32,715 bases of DNA. Origin: Actinomycetota bacterium (GTDB lineage: Bacteria > Actinomycetota > Acidimicrobiia > Acidimicrobiales > JAMCPD01). The first letter of the stretch is position 1, and each line of letters opens with the position of its first letter. Position numbers and translations under genes: made by a program. Where the stretch lies: NCBI GenBank assembly GCA_023379935.1, contig JAMCPD010000005.1, positions 1-32,715 on the forward strand, written 5' to 3'. Below are positions 32,374 through 32,715 of the stretch, piece by piece. A model generated the notes under the pieces. It saw only the letters and a list, made by a program, of their open reading frames with translations. It was not told the DNA's origin and searched no databases.

Positions 32374-32532
32374 ACATACGGTTTCCAGGCGGACCTCTAC
32401 TACTGGTGTATCCAACATACCAAACAGGTGTACATCAGGTAGACCAACAAGCACTTCATTTATGCGTGCAGGATCAGTTATAAGGTTTTCAGGTAAACAC
32501 CTACGTCTTGGCATACGCTCATCCTGCCGCAA
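32374..32532 (-). pseudogene. N-terminal fragment of an ISL3-like transposase
   Basis: Minus-strand residues NEVLVGLPDVHLFGMLDTPV and VEVRLETV resemble the N-terminal LLVGLPDVxVLGV...VHVET segment of actinobacterial ISL3-family transposases. The similarity stops where the zinc-finger Cys residues should begin; the frame then runs into the argR 3' end and stops at 32350. No DDE domain or terminal repeat is visible. The fragment abuts the argR stop codon, suggesting an old insertion followed by deletion. Confidence 0.45.
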
Positions 32533-32587
32533 CTCAGGCTTCGGTAGGTGGACATGTGCCTCATTCTAATTCGAAGAGCCACTTAAC

Positions 32588-32715
32588 TTACAGTTTTTTA
32601 TCGGTGAGTACGTATAAACCTTCCGGTGGCGGAGATTTTACGTTTTTGCCGACCGCGACAGGTATACATTTTTCTTGAGTCATTTTTGAAAGAACCTTGG
32701 CGCGTTTAATAGCGC
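32588..32715 (-). CDS. C-terminal part of an unidentified protein (runs off the window)
   Basis: On the minus strand an open frame enters from the right edge and ends at TAA 32588-32590. Its 41 visible residues include AIKRAKVLSKMTQEKCIPVA and PPPEGLYVLTDKKL. I do not recognise it. Steady coding character and moderate charge make it plausible as a real gene end, convergent with the arginine operon. Confidence 0.4.
   Translation of the reverse strand, partial: AIKRAKVLSKMTQEKCIPVAVGKNVKSPPPEGLYVLTDKKL

Overview
The window reads as a chromosomal segment of an actinomycete. The main evidence is the gene order infC-rpmI-rplT-(SpoU rRNA methyltransferase)-pheS-pheT followed by argC-argJ-argB-argD-argF-argR, with a DUF1844 gene divergent from infC. 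A large secreted protein carries triplicated C-terminal modules around YRVCDTR-type motifs, a style I associate with Acidimicrobiia; the class-level call is inference. Base composition is moderate, with one visibly GC-rich island, an insertion sequence. Several genes have a TTGACA-like -35 and a TANNNT -10 ending 6-7 nt before the start codon, so leaderless mRNAs look common.

Layout. 1-180: compact nested hairpins around the tail of a truncated reading frame, possibly the end of a TnpB-type element with its guide-RNA scaffold. 181-2797 (minus): a sulfur/redox operon of CsoR/CstR-type repressor, thioredoxin, DUF302 protein and CoA-disulfide-reductase-like flavoprotein, led by a perfect 16-bp operator palindrome. 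2815-5119 (minus): a beta-propeller lipoprotein, an SRPBCC-like protein and a small protein resembling the SAM-like N-terminal domain of tyrosine recombinases. 5144-10230 (minus): nitroreductase, SCP-x-like thiolase, acyl-CoA ligase and acyl-CoA dehydrogenase, probably catabolism of a CoA-activated acid. 10264-11877: a 14-TM MFS exporter.

11979-18594: the translation block. infC appears to start at AUA. pheT carries an in-frame 29-codon insertion bounded by 30-bp direct repeats. 18597-22909: a gene-poor accessory region with a small basic protein and a dead MvaI/BcnI-like type II restriction-modification system. Its methyltransferase is split by a complete 1,962-bp IS1634-like element with 13-bp perfect terminal repeats and a 6-bp target duplication. 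Its endonuclease has an in-frame stop and appears to lack a central segment. 23069-26378: a small hypothetical protein and a 928-residue secreted propeller/IPT protein.

26597-32373: the arginine operon. It starts at a near-consensus promoter overlapped by an AT-rich inverted repeat, a candidate ArgR site. All its genes overlap, and it ends with its own regulator argR. argG and argH do not follow; instead there is an ISL3-like transposase fragment and the end of an unidentified minus-strand gene.

The most notable points are the probable persulfide-responsive operon, the AUA start of infC, the two-hit decay of the restriction-modification system, the repeat-bounded insertion inside pheT, and the structured RNA at the left edge.
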